Below, piece by piece: positions 54,016-64,000 of a stretch of 64,000 bases of DNA. The notes below the pieces were generated by a model. The model worked only from the letters and a program-made list of their open reading frames with translations, did no database searches and was not told the DNA's origin. Where the stretch lies: NCBI GenBank assembly GCA_024509875.1, contig JAMPIV010017568.1, positions 186,001-250,000 on the forward strand, read 5' to 3'. Made by a program: the position numbers and the translations under genes. This stretch comes from Oreohelix idahoensis (lineage: Eukaryota > Mollusca > Gastropoda > Stylommatophora > Oreohelicidae). Position 1 is the first letter of the stretch; the number at the start of each line of letters is the position of its first letter.

Positions 54016-56380
54016 AATTAAGTCGGCTAGAGGACATCAATTTATCCTTACATGTGTCGATATGTGCACACGTTGGCCAGAGGCAATACCTCTCAAGAGC
54101 ATCTCAACTGCTGACATCGCAGACGCTCTTTGGCTGATATTTTCTCGCTTGGGTTTTCCCGGAGAAATATTGTCAGACCATGGCACTCAACTTATATCAG
54201 ACACTATGTCACAGGTAATGTCTATGCTACACATTAAAAGGTCTCTCAGCAGTATCTATCACCCAATGTCTAATGGGTTAGTCGAACGTTTAAATAGGAC
54301 TCTGAAAACTTTACTTGGTAAAATAACTGAGGATCATCCTCAGGATTGGGACAGGGTCTTACCCGCGGCTCTCTTTGCGTATAGAGAGGTCCCCAATGAA
54401 CATACGGGGTTTTCCCCTTTTGAACTTGTCTTTGGCGCGCAACCGCGCGGCCCTATGTCTTTACTTCACGATCTAATCACTGCCGATAATATTAGCGATG
54501 AGACTCAATCTTCTTATGAGTACGTCATTGCTCTTAGGCAAAAGATCATCGAGGCATGCAAACTAGCAACTTCGTCTTCCGAATTTGCTAAAGAAAAGGC
54601 AAGGCAGTTTGCAAATAAGAATAGATGTCTACGACAACTTTGTCCAGGTGACAAAGCTCTCGTTCTACTTCCTTCAAGGGAGAACAGACTTCTAATTGCA
54701 TGGAAAGGTCCATATGCAATAGTCTCCAAAATTTCTGATGTCGACTATGTTGTCGATATTGATGGAAAGCATAAAACTTTCCACATAAATATGCTCACGG
54801 AATTTTATGAAAGACCTGACTATTTGCAGCCTATTTTCCAGGCTACGGACAATTCTCAAGCAACTCATGGTCAGTACTCATCTCTGTCAGTTATACAGGA
54901 TGAGGAAACTGCTTTTTCTGATGTCAATCTTCCTCTTTCTATGGTCCCACTTTATTCTACGGAATCTTGGAAAAACGTGACCGTTTCTCCAAATCTTTCC
55001 GCTGAGGAACATCGACAAGTTTCTTCGATGTTGCAAACATTTCAGGATGTTCTTACAGACATCCCGGGACACACACATGTCATTGAACATGACATTGTGC
55101 TTACTGATCACAATCCTATCAGAGTCAGACCTTATCCTATACCTATCCATTTCCAGTCTCAAGTCGAAAAAGAATTGGATGAAATGATACGTTTGGAAAT
55201 CATTGAACCATCCACTTCAGCATACTCTTCGTCTATGGTTATTGTTCGAAAGAAGGATAATAACATTCGCATTTGCGTAGATTATCGCAAATTGAACCAA
55301 GTTACGAAGTTCGACGCTGAACCTATGCCTTCATTAGAAGAACTACTCAATAAACTTTCTAATTCTAGATTCTTTACCAAACTAGATTTGTCTAAAGGTT
55401 ATTGGCAAGTTCCTCTAACCGAACGTGCCAAACCTTTTACAGCTTTTTCTACACCTAGGGGTGTATTCCAATGGAATTTCATGCCTTTTGGTCTTATGAA
55501 CGCCCCTGCTACATTCGTACGCATGATGCGGCGAATTCTCGCATATCGTACAGATGTCATAGCATACCTAGATGATATCTGTCTATTCAGTGATTCCTGG
55601 GAAGATCACTATTTTGGTTTATACGAATTACTGTCCACTCTTCGCGAGTATAACTTGACTGCAAAACCCTCTAAAGCCTTTATAGGATTTAGTGAGATTT
55701 CTTTCCTAGGTCATCGTGTTGGTCATGGTCTTTTAAAGACAGAGGACCACAATGTTTCAAAAATACTTAACATTTCGGTCCCTAAGACGAAGAAACAAGT
55801 AAGGAGTCTATTAGGTTTGATCCAATTCTACGGACGATTCATTCCGAATCTGTCCTCCATTATGGCACCGCTTTCTACTTTATTGAAGAAAGGGTCGCCT
55901 AATCTGATCCGCTGGTCTAAAGAATGTCAATCCTCATTGGACCAGGTTAAAGCCCTATTTTCATCTCCACCTATTCTTAGGTTACCTACTATTGAGAAGA
56001 CTTTTGTTCTTCGGAGTGACGCCTCGTCAACTGGGATTGGGGCAGCACTAATGCAGGAGTATTCTGATACTCTGCATCCGGTGATGTATATCTCTAGGAA
56101 ATTAAATGCTGCAGAAAAGAATTACTCGGTTTTAGACCGTGAGTTATTGGCTATGGTATGGTCTATTCTGAAGTTACAAAGATTTCTTCTAGGCGCACAT
56201 TTCATTGTGGAAACCGACCAGAAAGCGCTTACTGCTATTCAGAGCAAAAACTTGAAGAGCTCGAGGTCCACTCGTTATGCCATAGCTCTTCAACCATTTC
56301 ATTTCTCGGTTCGAGCTATCCGTGGTTCGGATAATGTGATGGCAGACATTCTGTCCAGATGCCCACACGATTCCGCGTGA
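53936..56380 (+). CDS. Gypsy-4 integrase core, reverse transcriptase and RNase H
   Basis: An 814-codon open frame; the first 18 codons are out of register and the real sequence begins near 53986. Integrase core: MAIDIIGPF (D at 53996), ILSDHGTQ (D at 54176), LVERLNRTL (E at 54284, 35 residues after the second D), then WKGPYAIV in the C-terminal domain. Reverse transcriptase: IRICVDYRKLNQVT, FFTKLDLSKGYWQVPL, PFGLMNAPATFVRMM, AYLDDICLF (55565-55591), SFLGHRVG. Connection and RNase H: LLGLIQFYGRF, LRSDASSTGIGAAL, DRELLAMVWS, VETDQKAL, ADILSRC. The frame is undamaged over this whole length, consistent with a recent insertion. Integrase before reverse transcriptase is the Gmr1-like order. Confidence 0.94.
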   Translation: MLRLSRLLTFLFALFKKMAIDIIGPFRIKSARGHQFILTCVDMCTRWPEAIPLKSISTADIADALWLIFSRLGFPGEILSDHGTQLISDTMSQVMSMLHIKRSLSSIYHPMSNGLVERLNRTLKTLLGKITEDHPQDWDRVLPAALFAYREVPNEHTGFSPFELVFGAQPRGPMSLLHDLITADNISDETQSSYEYVIALRQKIIEACKLATSSSEFAKEKARQFANKNRCLRQLCPGDKALVLLPSRENRLLIAWKGPYAIVSKISDVDYVVDIDGKHKTFHINMLTEFYERPDYLQPIFQATDNSQATHGQYSSLSVIQDEETAFSDVNLPLSMVPLYSTESWKNVTVSPNLSAEEHRQVSSMLQTFQDVLTDIPGHTHVIEHDIVLTDHNPIRVRPYPIPIHFQSQVEKELDEMIRLEIIEPSTSAYSSSMVIVRKKDNNIRICVDYRKLNQVTKFDAEPMPSLEELLNKLSNSRFFTKLDLSKGYWQVPLTERAKPFTAFSTPRGVFQWNFMPFGLMNAPATFVRMMRRILAYRTDVIAYLDDICLFSDSWEDHYFGLYELLSTLREYNLTAKPSKAFIGFSEISFLGHRVGHGLLKTEDHNVSKILNISVPKTKKQVRSLLGLIQFYGRFIPNLSSIMAPLSTLLKKGSPNLIRWSKECQSSLDQVKALFSSPPILRLPTIEKTFVLRSDASSTGIGAALMQEYSDTLHPVMYISRKLNAAEKNYSVLDRELLAMVWSILKLQRFLLGAHFIVETDQKALTAIQSKNLKSSRSTRYAIALQPFHFSVRAIRGSDNVMADILSRCPHDSA

Positions 56381-57153
56381 TTCTTCTGTCATATATATAT
56401 ATTTCCTGATATACAGTCCAATGTTGTAATGACATGTTAGTAGATTTTTTTTTTCTCACTTTTTTGAGGGGAATTTATAACATTGTACCATGTAATTATC
56501 TAAGAAGGCTTAGTTAGTGATATACGGGCCAAAAGATCACTCGGCCACATTTAAACAATATATTTGCATAATTGTATTAGGAGATTTACCAGTTGTCTTT
56601 AAGATTTGTGTTATTGATATTTTCGCAGCACATCATTGAAGATGCGAGATTGTGTCCATTGTGGAACTTTGAGTATATCAAGTCCTGTCCTAGATTGGGA
56701 GCGGATGATGTCCACATCTTCTTCTATTGAATGTTTTATGTCAACGAAGATCAACACATGTATTACTTATTAATTACTGTTGCTTTATATAATGTAATAA
56801 AATAGTGCGGTATATTAATATGTTACACCGCTGTTTGCACAACACATTATATGATATCATAATAATATATTTAATTTCATATATTGGTATGAGAATAATT
56901 TGATTTTCATTATGATGTTGCCATCATTGTGGCGTGTGTTGGTGGCACCTTCCTGGAATATATAAGCGTATACTTAGATAAATTTTTTCTCTAAGGAGCT
57001 GAGATATGATCTCAGTGTCGCTCCATGCGTTGAGCTAATTTGTTAGGTATATATCCGCGCATCATACGTGCGTTAGGAGCCTAGATTTTTTTTTCCGGCT
57101 CCAGGATTTAAAAAAAAAATGTTTCATTTTTTTTCCCCGGGAGGGTGCGGTAA
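56381..57153 (+). other. Gypsy-4 3' UTR with polypurine tract
   Basis: No coding sequence. CCCGGGAGGGTGCGGTAA (57136-57153) directly precedes the 3' LTR and fits a polypurine tract, less pure than usual. Confidence 0.7.
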
Positions 57154-58494
57154 TGTTACGCACAAATAATTACTTTTTTCAAAGCCTTTGTATGATCATT
57201 TTTCGTATGTATGATCATTTTTTGACTGAAGTGTGTATTATGTTTTTTACAGTCAAAGGGACATAATCCGAGTTATCGAGACTACAATTTTTTAGGAGTT
57301 TGCCTTCTCTTGTATAGAGACACGTTCGGTCTATAATTTCTTGAACGAAGCGTGACCACATCTCCTTATTTGGTAGTACCAGTCAACTATGGTAGATGTC
57401 TGAAAACCTGTCTTAACGCTTCTTTTCATGACCATTAAAGGCGCGACTGTGTAAGACTTTTATCTCGAATGTTCTTAGAATCGTCTTATTGTGAACGGCG
57501 ACTCAGAGATTGTCGTTCTGCGCATGTCTCGACCTGGTTTTCGTTTGTTGTTCCGGCCAGCTCGGGGAGTTTAGAAATGGTCTAAGTCGCGAGCAGACGC
57601 GACCTGCGTCTTGTGATTTTCTGAGGGAAATACATTGTCTTTGTGAGTTAGTTAGCTAACTAGACTATTTCCCAGTATTATTCAAGCCTGCCTGGAGGCA
57701 TATGTTCATGGTTGATTTTCCGAAATAAGGTAATTCCTCTTGTATCGAACTTTATGCTATCATCTAGAGGTTCGTCATTTTGTCGCCTTTTTGCTCGCCT
57801 GTGTGATTCAAAATGGAGAGGTACTTTGACTAGGATTAAGTCACCGGTATCTTTATACCTGAACTAGTTATATATATATATATGGGTCGCTCTAGATCAA
57901 CAAGACTATTGTCTGTGTTCCAGGATTCGTTATATCAGAGATCACGTCCAAGTCAGATGGTTAGACTTAGAAACATTATAAAGGTCGAGCTGACCTGTAA
58001 TCCATGTATGCTATTCACGTGCAGACAGTAAACGGACTGATTGTATACATCTGATCTGCTAGCATCAGAAAGGGAATATTTATTATTGTCTATGAACAGT
58101 GATGATCTGCAGCTGACACTGTTGCAGAATTTATATATATTATTTATACAGCTTCATGAACTAGAACTCTATGATTTTGAATGCTGAACTCGTTGAACTA
58201 TGTTGATAATATAAATATCCTGACTGTTTTGTGGCGTGCAATAAATGGAAAAAAAATTATACAACGAAGTTACCATTTCTATGACTCTACACATCATGTT
58301 GCCTGTGTTATACCCTGTGAACTGTTCTACTACCACATACACAGCAACATCCTAAAATCAGAGAAGACACCTACATCTTGCACTTTAATACCAGGTGTCG
58401 ATAGGGGTGGCAAGTGGTCGTCAATCTTATACGGAGCTAACGTACCTGGCATTGTGGCGCACCATTATCATTTAGCCCTAATCCACCCTTATCA
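57154..58494 (+). repeat. Gypsy-4 3' LTR
   Basis: 1341 bp, matching the 5' LTR in length and nearly all bases. Followed by the CATAT duplication. Confidence 0.95.
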
Positions 58495-59640
58495 CATATA
58501 TACGAATATATTACCATGTGAAGTTTAATGTGTGAAACTCGCTATTGGATTTCAAAGTCATTTGAGGCTGGCAACCTCAGTATCTAGAATGATGATTCAC
58601 GAACCACCACTGCAAGGGCTGGTGATTGCTTTATTGATAGTTTCGTAAATAGAATTAAAAGCATAAAGTAGTTCCAGGTTCCCTATGGAACATGGAGGGA
58701 AAGATGAAAAGAAATGATGTACATTCTAAGTATAATACTTACATTTTCAAAGCAGTTTAAATGTCCGTATTAACATATTCACTTTAAAATTAATGTAAGT
58801 TTTCAAGCTTTAAAGCAGTGTAAATGTTTATGTGAAAATACTCATTTTAATTAATATAAGTTTCAAACTTATCCATAAGTGTAAATATAAATGAAACATA
58901 AATGAATTTATATTGTAAACACTTTTCAAAAAGTTGAGATGTAAATGTAAACCATATTATATCTGTACAGTTAACCTTTTCATTTAAATGTAATGTAAAG
59001 CTAAAGCTATTCATTTTAAATGTAAAGGAAGTTTTATCCCAAGGGATTAAATTTAATTCTCATCGAGGGTAAATTCTGACATGGGATGGTGGAATAGAAA
59101 GGGGGGGGGGGGGCATAACTGTGTCGAAAAACGCCATACTCAGAAGAGCTTTGTTTCTATTTCTATTACCAGTTATTGGTGGTACCAGCATGAAGTACTA
59201 TCTCTGGAACCAAGTGAAGGTAGAAAGGGACTGACGTTTTGCGAGACGCCATCATAAGAGAGTCTTATAGACAGACGCAGAACCAACTTGGCCGTTACTC
59301 CTTGAACGTTCTGAGAACGTGTGGTGCCTGAACTTTAACGAGCGAGAGCAGAGTGAAAGGAACTGACCCAGCGGGAGAAGAAACTACCATTGGCAGCTAA
59401 GTGAAAATATCCGCTGCCAAAAGTGACCTCCTTTATTCAGTTAAATCCCATCCAAGTGATGAAACCTTTTCTATAACTATTCAAATTATTTTGCAACTGT
59501 TAATACTTAAAGTGATTTTTAAATTTTGTTATTTGTAATGTTACAAATTTAACTTCGAATTAATCCTGTTAAATGTACTACATGTTTGTCTCAGTCAAAG
59601 TTACTAAACCCACACTCTAAACAGTGCTATATACGTATAT
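58495..59640 (+). repeat. IR-A copy 2, right piece (after Gypsy-4)
   Basis: Continues IR-A: ATATATTACCATGTGAA, GAAACTCGCTATTGGA, GAGGCTGGCAACC, the TTACATTTACA-like zone, a G run at about 59100-59114, AGACGCCATCATAAGAG, and the CTCTAAACAGTGCTATA edge near 59616. It matches 35841-37025 in reverse complement. Confidence 0.83.
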
Positions 59641-60677
59641 ATATTGTAGCGAAATGGTTTTGTTTTGAGGGAGAAAGTGTAAGTATGACAGACTTGATGG
59701 AAGAATAAAAGATAATCTCTAGAGGAAACTCTTCCAGACTGCAAGTTGAATGCACGGTCTCTCCTCGGGAATTAGTCCACTCAAAAAAACTTTCTAAGAG
59801 AATTCTGATGAAACTAAACAGGATATTCTCTAGGCGATAAATTCTTTATCCGATATCCTACAAAGGACTATGTATAGTACATATAGATGGATAAGAGATT
59901 TGGTGCCCAGCCACATTAAAAATATCCTGACCCAATAGTGTTTATTAATTATGGCTCTGCCCCCAGGGTGTAGATTTATGTTACTAAAACTATACAACCC
60001 AATTAAATATTACAAAGAAAATAACAACAGACTCTGTTATGTAAAGTTCTCAAAATTGAAAATAGAATCTCACAATATATTCAAATATACAACTATATGT
60101 TCCCTAATCTATGAATGGTTCTGAACCATGTCAGAATTAATTTGTCATCATTGGACAAAGGGAATACTTTTTAGTGGTTCTGCTGGCATGTTCAGATACT
60201 CATCTCAAATGCTGATGTAGTCTTGTTGCCAGGGGTTCAATATGTCCCAGCACTCCAGGTCCAGCAAGTTCTTTTTAGGGTTTCAGAGGATGGCAAGTTG
60301 CTTCTTCTACGTCTTGACACAGGGCTCATCACCAACTGGGATGGAGTATGTCTGCCCTTGAGAACACTGCATATGCTTTAGTCTTCTGGTATGACAACCT
60401 GATAGGACTGGATTGACAAACAATTTGAGCTCCATTAGTAATCTTGCCAGAGAAGTCATTTCCCCTATCTGCTGGGCGCTACTCGTCCATCAGAAATCTA
60501 ACAAACATTCATAGCTAACATCAATACACAGTGCTATTTATTAGCTAGGAAATACTATAGCATAACTGATGTTATAAGCAAACAGGTGGGTCTCGACCTA
60601 TATCTGGCTTCCAGCTTGTTTACCGCAGTGATTTCCAGCATATGGGCTGTTAGCTTCACCAACTGTGAAGTTTGGGG
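59641..60677. other. Unassigned sequence
   Basis: No gene or repeat recognised. Confidence 0.35.
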
Positions 60678-60844
60678 CAGTGGTCATCAAAAGTTTTAGA
60701 ACCACTGGTCTACATTGTGCCCATAGAGCAGTAAATTCAAGGTGGGGTCACTGTCAACCATGGTTTGAGAACCACTGGGTAATAGTTTTCTATTCATCTG
60801 TAACATGGTGAGGTGTCATTGCTGCCAAGGTTTGAGAACCACTG
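60678..60844. repeat. hAT-like termini, three copies close together
   Basis: CAGTGGT...AGAACCACTG (60678-60707) is a small palindrome. GGTTTGAGAACCACTG occurs at 60762-60777 and again at 60829-60844. This is the usual terminal inverted repeat of many hAT elements (CAGTGGTTCTCAAACC on the other strand). Confidence 0.6.
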
Positions 60845-61811
<967 letters not shown>

Positions 61812-61813
<2 letters not shown>

Positions 61814-62115
61814 ATAACTCCACTGAGTAACTCAGCAGAGGGGCTTAACAAGCTAGAATAAACCATTGCTAAATTCTTCATAAAAGTGTCGGCAGATTAT
61901 AGAATTAACTGCATATCGACAGCCAGCATTGTTTTCGCTTATCTGAATATCTTATGAAGACTCCCATGTGATAGAAGCTTTACTACTCTTCTATCGACAT
62001 TTCTGCCAAGAGTAATCTTGTGTAAAGATAGACTCCATTGAAGCCTATAATAGAAACTCTTGAGTTTTAACCACTGTTGGACCACTACTGCAAAGCATGG
62101 TAGGCAATACCGTCA
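61812..62115 (+). repeat. R290 dispersed repeat, copy 4
   Basis: Same unit as 34012-34345: AACTCAGCAGAGGGGCTTAA, AATAAACCATTGCT, GCCAAGAGTAATCTTGTGTA, TGGACCACTACTGCAAAGC, AGGCAATACCGTCACA. Confidence 0.82.
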
Positions 62116-62441
62116 CAACCTCCATAGAAGAATCGAATCTTCAAGAACTGATATGGATCTACTGTCCTGGTCATGCAGAGGTACACGGCAATGAAAGAGC
62201 TGACAGACTAGCTTCAAGAGCACCCATATATGGTGAATTGAACATGGGTAAGAGAGAAATACTGAATGAAACTCATGAGCGCCTATTAGAGAATGACACT
62301 GCAATCGATGAATCATCAAGGCTAAGAGTGCTGGAATTTGGCATCAAACGTAAGATTAGCAGAGATGTACGTATAAGAGGACGCATTCGGCGTGTATACA
62401 ACCAGTGCGCAACAGGAACAATTAGCATTCATACCCTTTGA
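62097..62441 (+). pseudogene. LINE-C RNase H, C-terminal part
   Basis: The open frame contains ELIWIYCPGHAEVHGNERADRLASRAP-type RNase H sequence (written here in part: IYCPGHAEVHGNERADRLAS), then LRVLEFGIKRK and RIRRVYNQCATGTISIHTL. It matches the LINE-C copy at 34356-34900 (minus strand). The catalytic start of RNase H is missing. It begins directly at the R290 repeat end, so its first codons are repeat sequence. Confidence 0.8.
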
Positions 62442-62565
62442 CATTTGCTGAGGGAGACTGAGCATCTATGGTTTGCCCGGAGTATAGGGTCGTCGATTCC
62501 GATTAACATTAACATTGATCTGGAAAACCTAGATTGAAAGAAACAGAACAAGAGCAAGGCACAGA

Positions 62566-62690
62566 ATGGCAATCATTAAAAAAAAACTTGCAGGCATGCG
62601 CTGGGAAGCGGACGAGAGAGTACTAAAGAAGCCATATATTCGGGGAGTGAGACCAGTTCTAGAATATGACATTTGTAATAAGGCGCCTAT
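62566..62690 (+). pseudogene. LINE-C reverse transcriptase thumb scrap
   Basis: IIKKKLAGMRWEADERVLKK then YIRGVRPVLEYDI, the thumb motif of non-LTR reverse transcriptases (normally before RNase H). Here it lies after RNase H, so the pieces are rearranged or come from two copies. Too short to be functional. Confidence 0.65.
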
Positions 62691-63035
62691 CTTTATTGCC
62701 CTGTATTTTTCCAACACTTTTCTTATTTTATTTATCTCTCATTTTGCTTTTTCATCATTGTTAAAGCAATCTTTCTTAATCACGGCTTGTACGTGAGTGT
62801 CGTAGATTTTTGATACTGGAATTAAGACTTGGGTTGGTCCCTTCTGAATAGATTAGAATAAGTGATAGTCACAGTGAGAAGTAGTAATAGCAATAGATTT
62901 CCACGAGTGAGATGGTAGAATGTGATTAAGAGGCTGTCTCTGAGATCGAGAAATCTTCTCTCTCTCACCTATCTTCTACGACAGCTTTCGAGAAGTCAGA
63001 CAGTCTAAACACACACATATATATATATATATATA
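62691..63035. other. Unassigned spacer
   Basis: Begins with TTTATCTCTCATTTTGCTTTT, similar to 41645-41690. Ends in a short AT run that supplies the mariner TA target. Confidence 0.4.
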
Positions 63036-63836
63036 CGAGGCGTGTTCAAATGAAACCCGACCGTGCTGCGCCAAGTTGATATTCGTAGGAGGAGCATGAT
63101 GACGTCTCATCTGACGTAATAAGCACATACGAATGTACAAGTGTGTAAGTGTTCATTCTCCTAATATTCATTGGTTGTGCTGCAGACTGTCAAAATAATG
63201 GCCGGTGTGATAAGGAATCCGGCCAAAAAATTCAAGTCACAGATTTCCGCCGGTAAGGTTACGCTGACCGCATATTTTGACCATGAAGAGCTTCTATTGG
63301 TAGACTTTAAAGAGCCTGGCGTGAACATCAATGCCATCCGCTACAAAGACACACTAGACAACCTGCATACAGCCATCAAGAATAAACGACCCGGCATGAT
63401 TTTGCGTGGTGTGATTCTGTTGCACGACAATACTCATCCACATGTTGCGAACATTGTGCAGGAAGCGTTAGCAAGGAAAAGGTGGGAAGTTCTGCCACAC
63501 CCAGCCTACAGCCCCGATCTTTCACCATGTGACTCATTTGTTCGAACCCTTAAAAAAATCTCTAAAGGGACAACGATTCGACTCCGATGCAGACGTCAGG
63601 GCCTCGGTGACCAAATGGTTCAATAAGCAACCAAAGTCACTTTTCTCGGACGGCATCCGCCGTCTACCCAAGCAGTGGGATGCGTGTCTGAATGCCTATG
63701 GTGACTATTTCTAAAGGACCCCAGTGAGTACTTGCTTCCTAACAATTGCTGTATTTAATTCTACAACTCCTGCTGATGTACCTTACATATATTTGTTATA
63801 AAGCCACCAGGACGGGTTTCATTTGAACACACCTCG
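63036..63836 (+). mobile_element. Mariner element, N-terminally deleted
   Basis: 801 bp between TA dinucleotides. Terminal inverted repeats: CGAGGCGTGTTCAAATGAAA at the left and CGAGGTGTGTTCAAATGAAA inward from the right, both continuing CCCG. A complete mariner is about 1.3 kb, so about 500 bp are missing, mainly the helix-turn-helix DNA-binding region. Confidence 0.92.
63171..63714 (+). pseudogene. Mariner transposase, catalytic half with frameshift
   Basis: Tc1/mariner DDD transposase. First aspartate in LTAYFDHEELLLVDF, second in LLHDNTHPH, third in YSPDLSPCD with 34 residues between the last two: DD34D, the mariner signature. Just after the third aspartate (near 63533) the frame is lost; the continuation HLFEPLKKSLKGQRF ... 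WDACLNAYGDYF is one frame over (63529-63714). The N-terminal DNA-binding domain is absent and the first residues (VVLQTVKIMAG) look like a deletion junction. Cannot be active. Confidence 0.9.
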
Positions 63837-64000
63837 TATATCTCTCTCTAACCACTCACGTGCACGCACATATATGATGACAGTTAGACGTACAGACGTG
63901 GGAAAACTATAATAAATGATTATATAAATATTCTAGAACAAGCTGACCAACACGCTGCTTAATTTCAAGAGAAATTTTAATTATCATCTAAAAATTTCTT
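63837..64000. other. Window edge, unassigned
   Basis: AT-rich, no gene. Confidence 0.4.

Larger units (their letters stand above)
48620..58494 (+). mobile_element. Gypsy-4: young, nearly complete Gmr1-like LTR retrotransposon
   Basis: 9875 bp flanked by CATAT (48615-48619 and 58495-58499). LTRs 48620-49960 and 57154-58494 are both 1341 bp (TGTTACG to TTATCA) with only a handful of differences seen. A purine-rich tract (57136-57153) abuts the 3' LTR. Coding order is Gag (51458) - CxxC...CGH - protease - integrase - reverse transcriptase - RNase H (stop 56378-56380). Only two breaks are visible, each a one-base length change in an A run (51672-51681 and 53981-53987). The empty site is preserved in IR-A copy 1. 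Confidence 0.95.

Overview
This is a repeat-rich stretch of a eukaryotic nuclear genome. Every coding segment I can recognise belongs to a transposable element, and I find no convincing host gene, rRNA, tRNA or CRISPR array. The mix (Helitron, hAT, mariner, several LINE families, a tRNA-derived SINE, Gypsy LTR elements, long AT microsatellites) points to an invertebrate animal. The RNase H-bearing LINE pieces look lophotrochozoan (mollusc-like) to me, but that is a low-confidence impression from memory.

The left 13.8 kb is a nest of insertions. A Helitron Rep reading frame (1-806, resuming at 13227) is split by a 12.4-kb Gypsy element (Gypsy-1, minus strand, 807-13221) with 5-bp GATAC duplications. 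Inside Gypsy-1 sit a LINE in its left LTR (LINE-A, 1258-3127), a second LINE in gag (LINE-B, 5362-6000, 13-bp duplication) and a 2.5-kb hAT transposon in gag (6099-8628, 7-bp duplication). Each host reading frame resumes after its insertion, so the order of events can be read directly.

Three more LTR elements follow: Gypsy-2 (15678-23053, minus, broken by a SINE at 17775-18046), Gypsy-3 (23437-31860, minus, 5-bp AAAGT duplications, lacking protease and integrase core) and Gypsy-4 (48620-58494, plus, 5-bp CATAT duplications, nearly identical 1341-bp LTRs). In Gypsy-2 and Gypsy-4 the integrase lies before reverse transcriptase, and Gypsy-3 keeps the same join. This is the Gmr1-like order, unusual for Ty3/Gypsy. 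Their Gag has an N-terminal coiled coil and a SCAN-like capsid. In Gypsy-1, -2 and -4 a conserved CxxC...CxH module sits just before a protease with a D-[ST]-G-C active site. Gypsy-1 also carries an RRM-like domain after the protease.

The middle (31.9-48.2 kb) holds two arrays of one 31-bp minisatellite in opposite orientation, an internally deleted LINE with intact ends (32810-33463), fragments of an RNase H LINE (LINE-C), four copies of a ~290-bp repeat, and one arm of a ~1.7-kb inverted duplication (35841-37560). The other arm (48230-48619 plus 58495-59640) was split by Gypsy-4. The right end holds hAT-like termini, an AT/TAA microsatellite, LINE-C scraps and a shortened mariner (63036-63836). 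Boundaries given with duplications are read directly from the sequence; other repeat ends are approximate because no alignment could be run.
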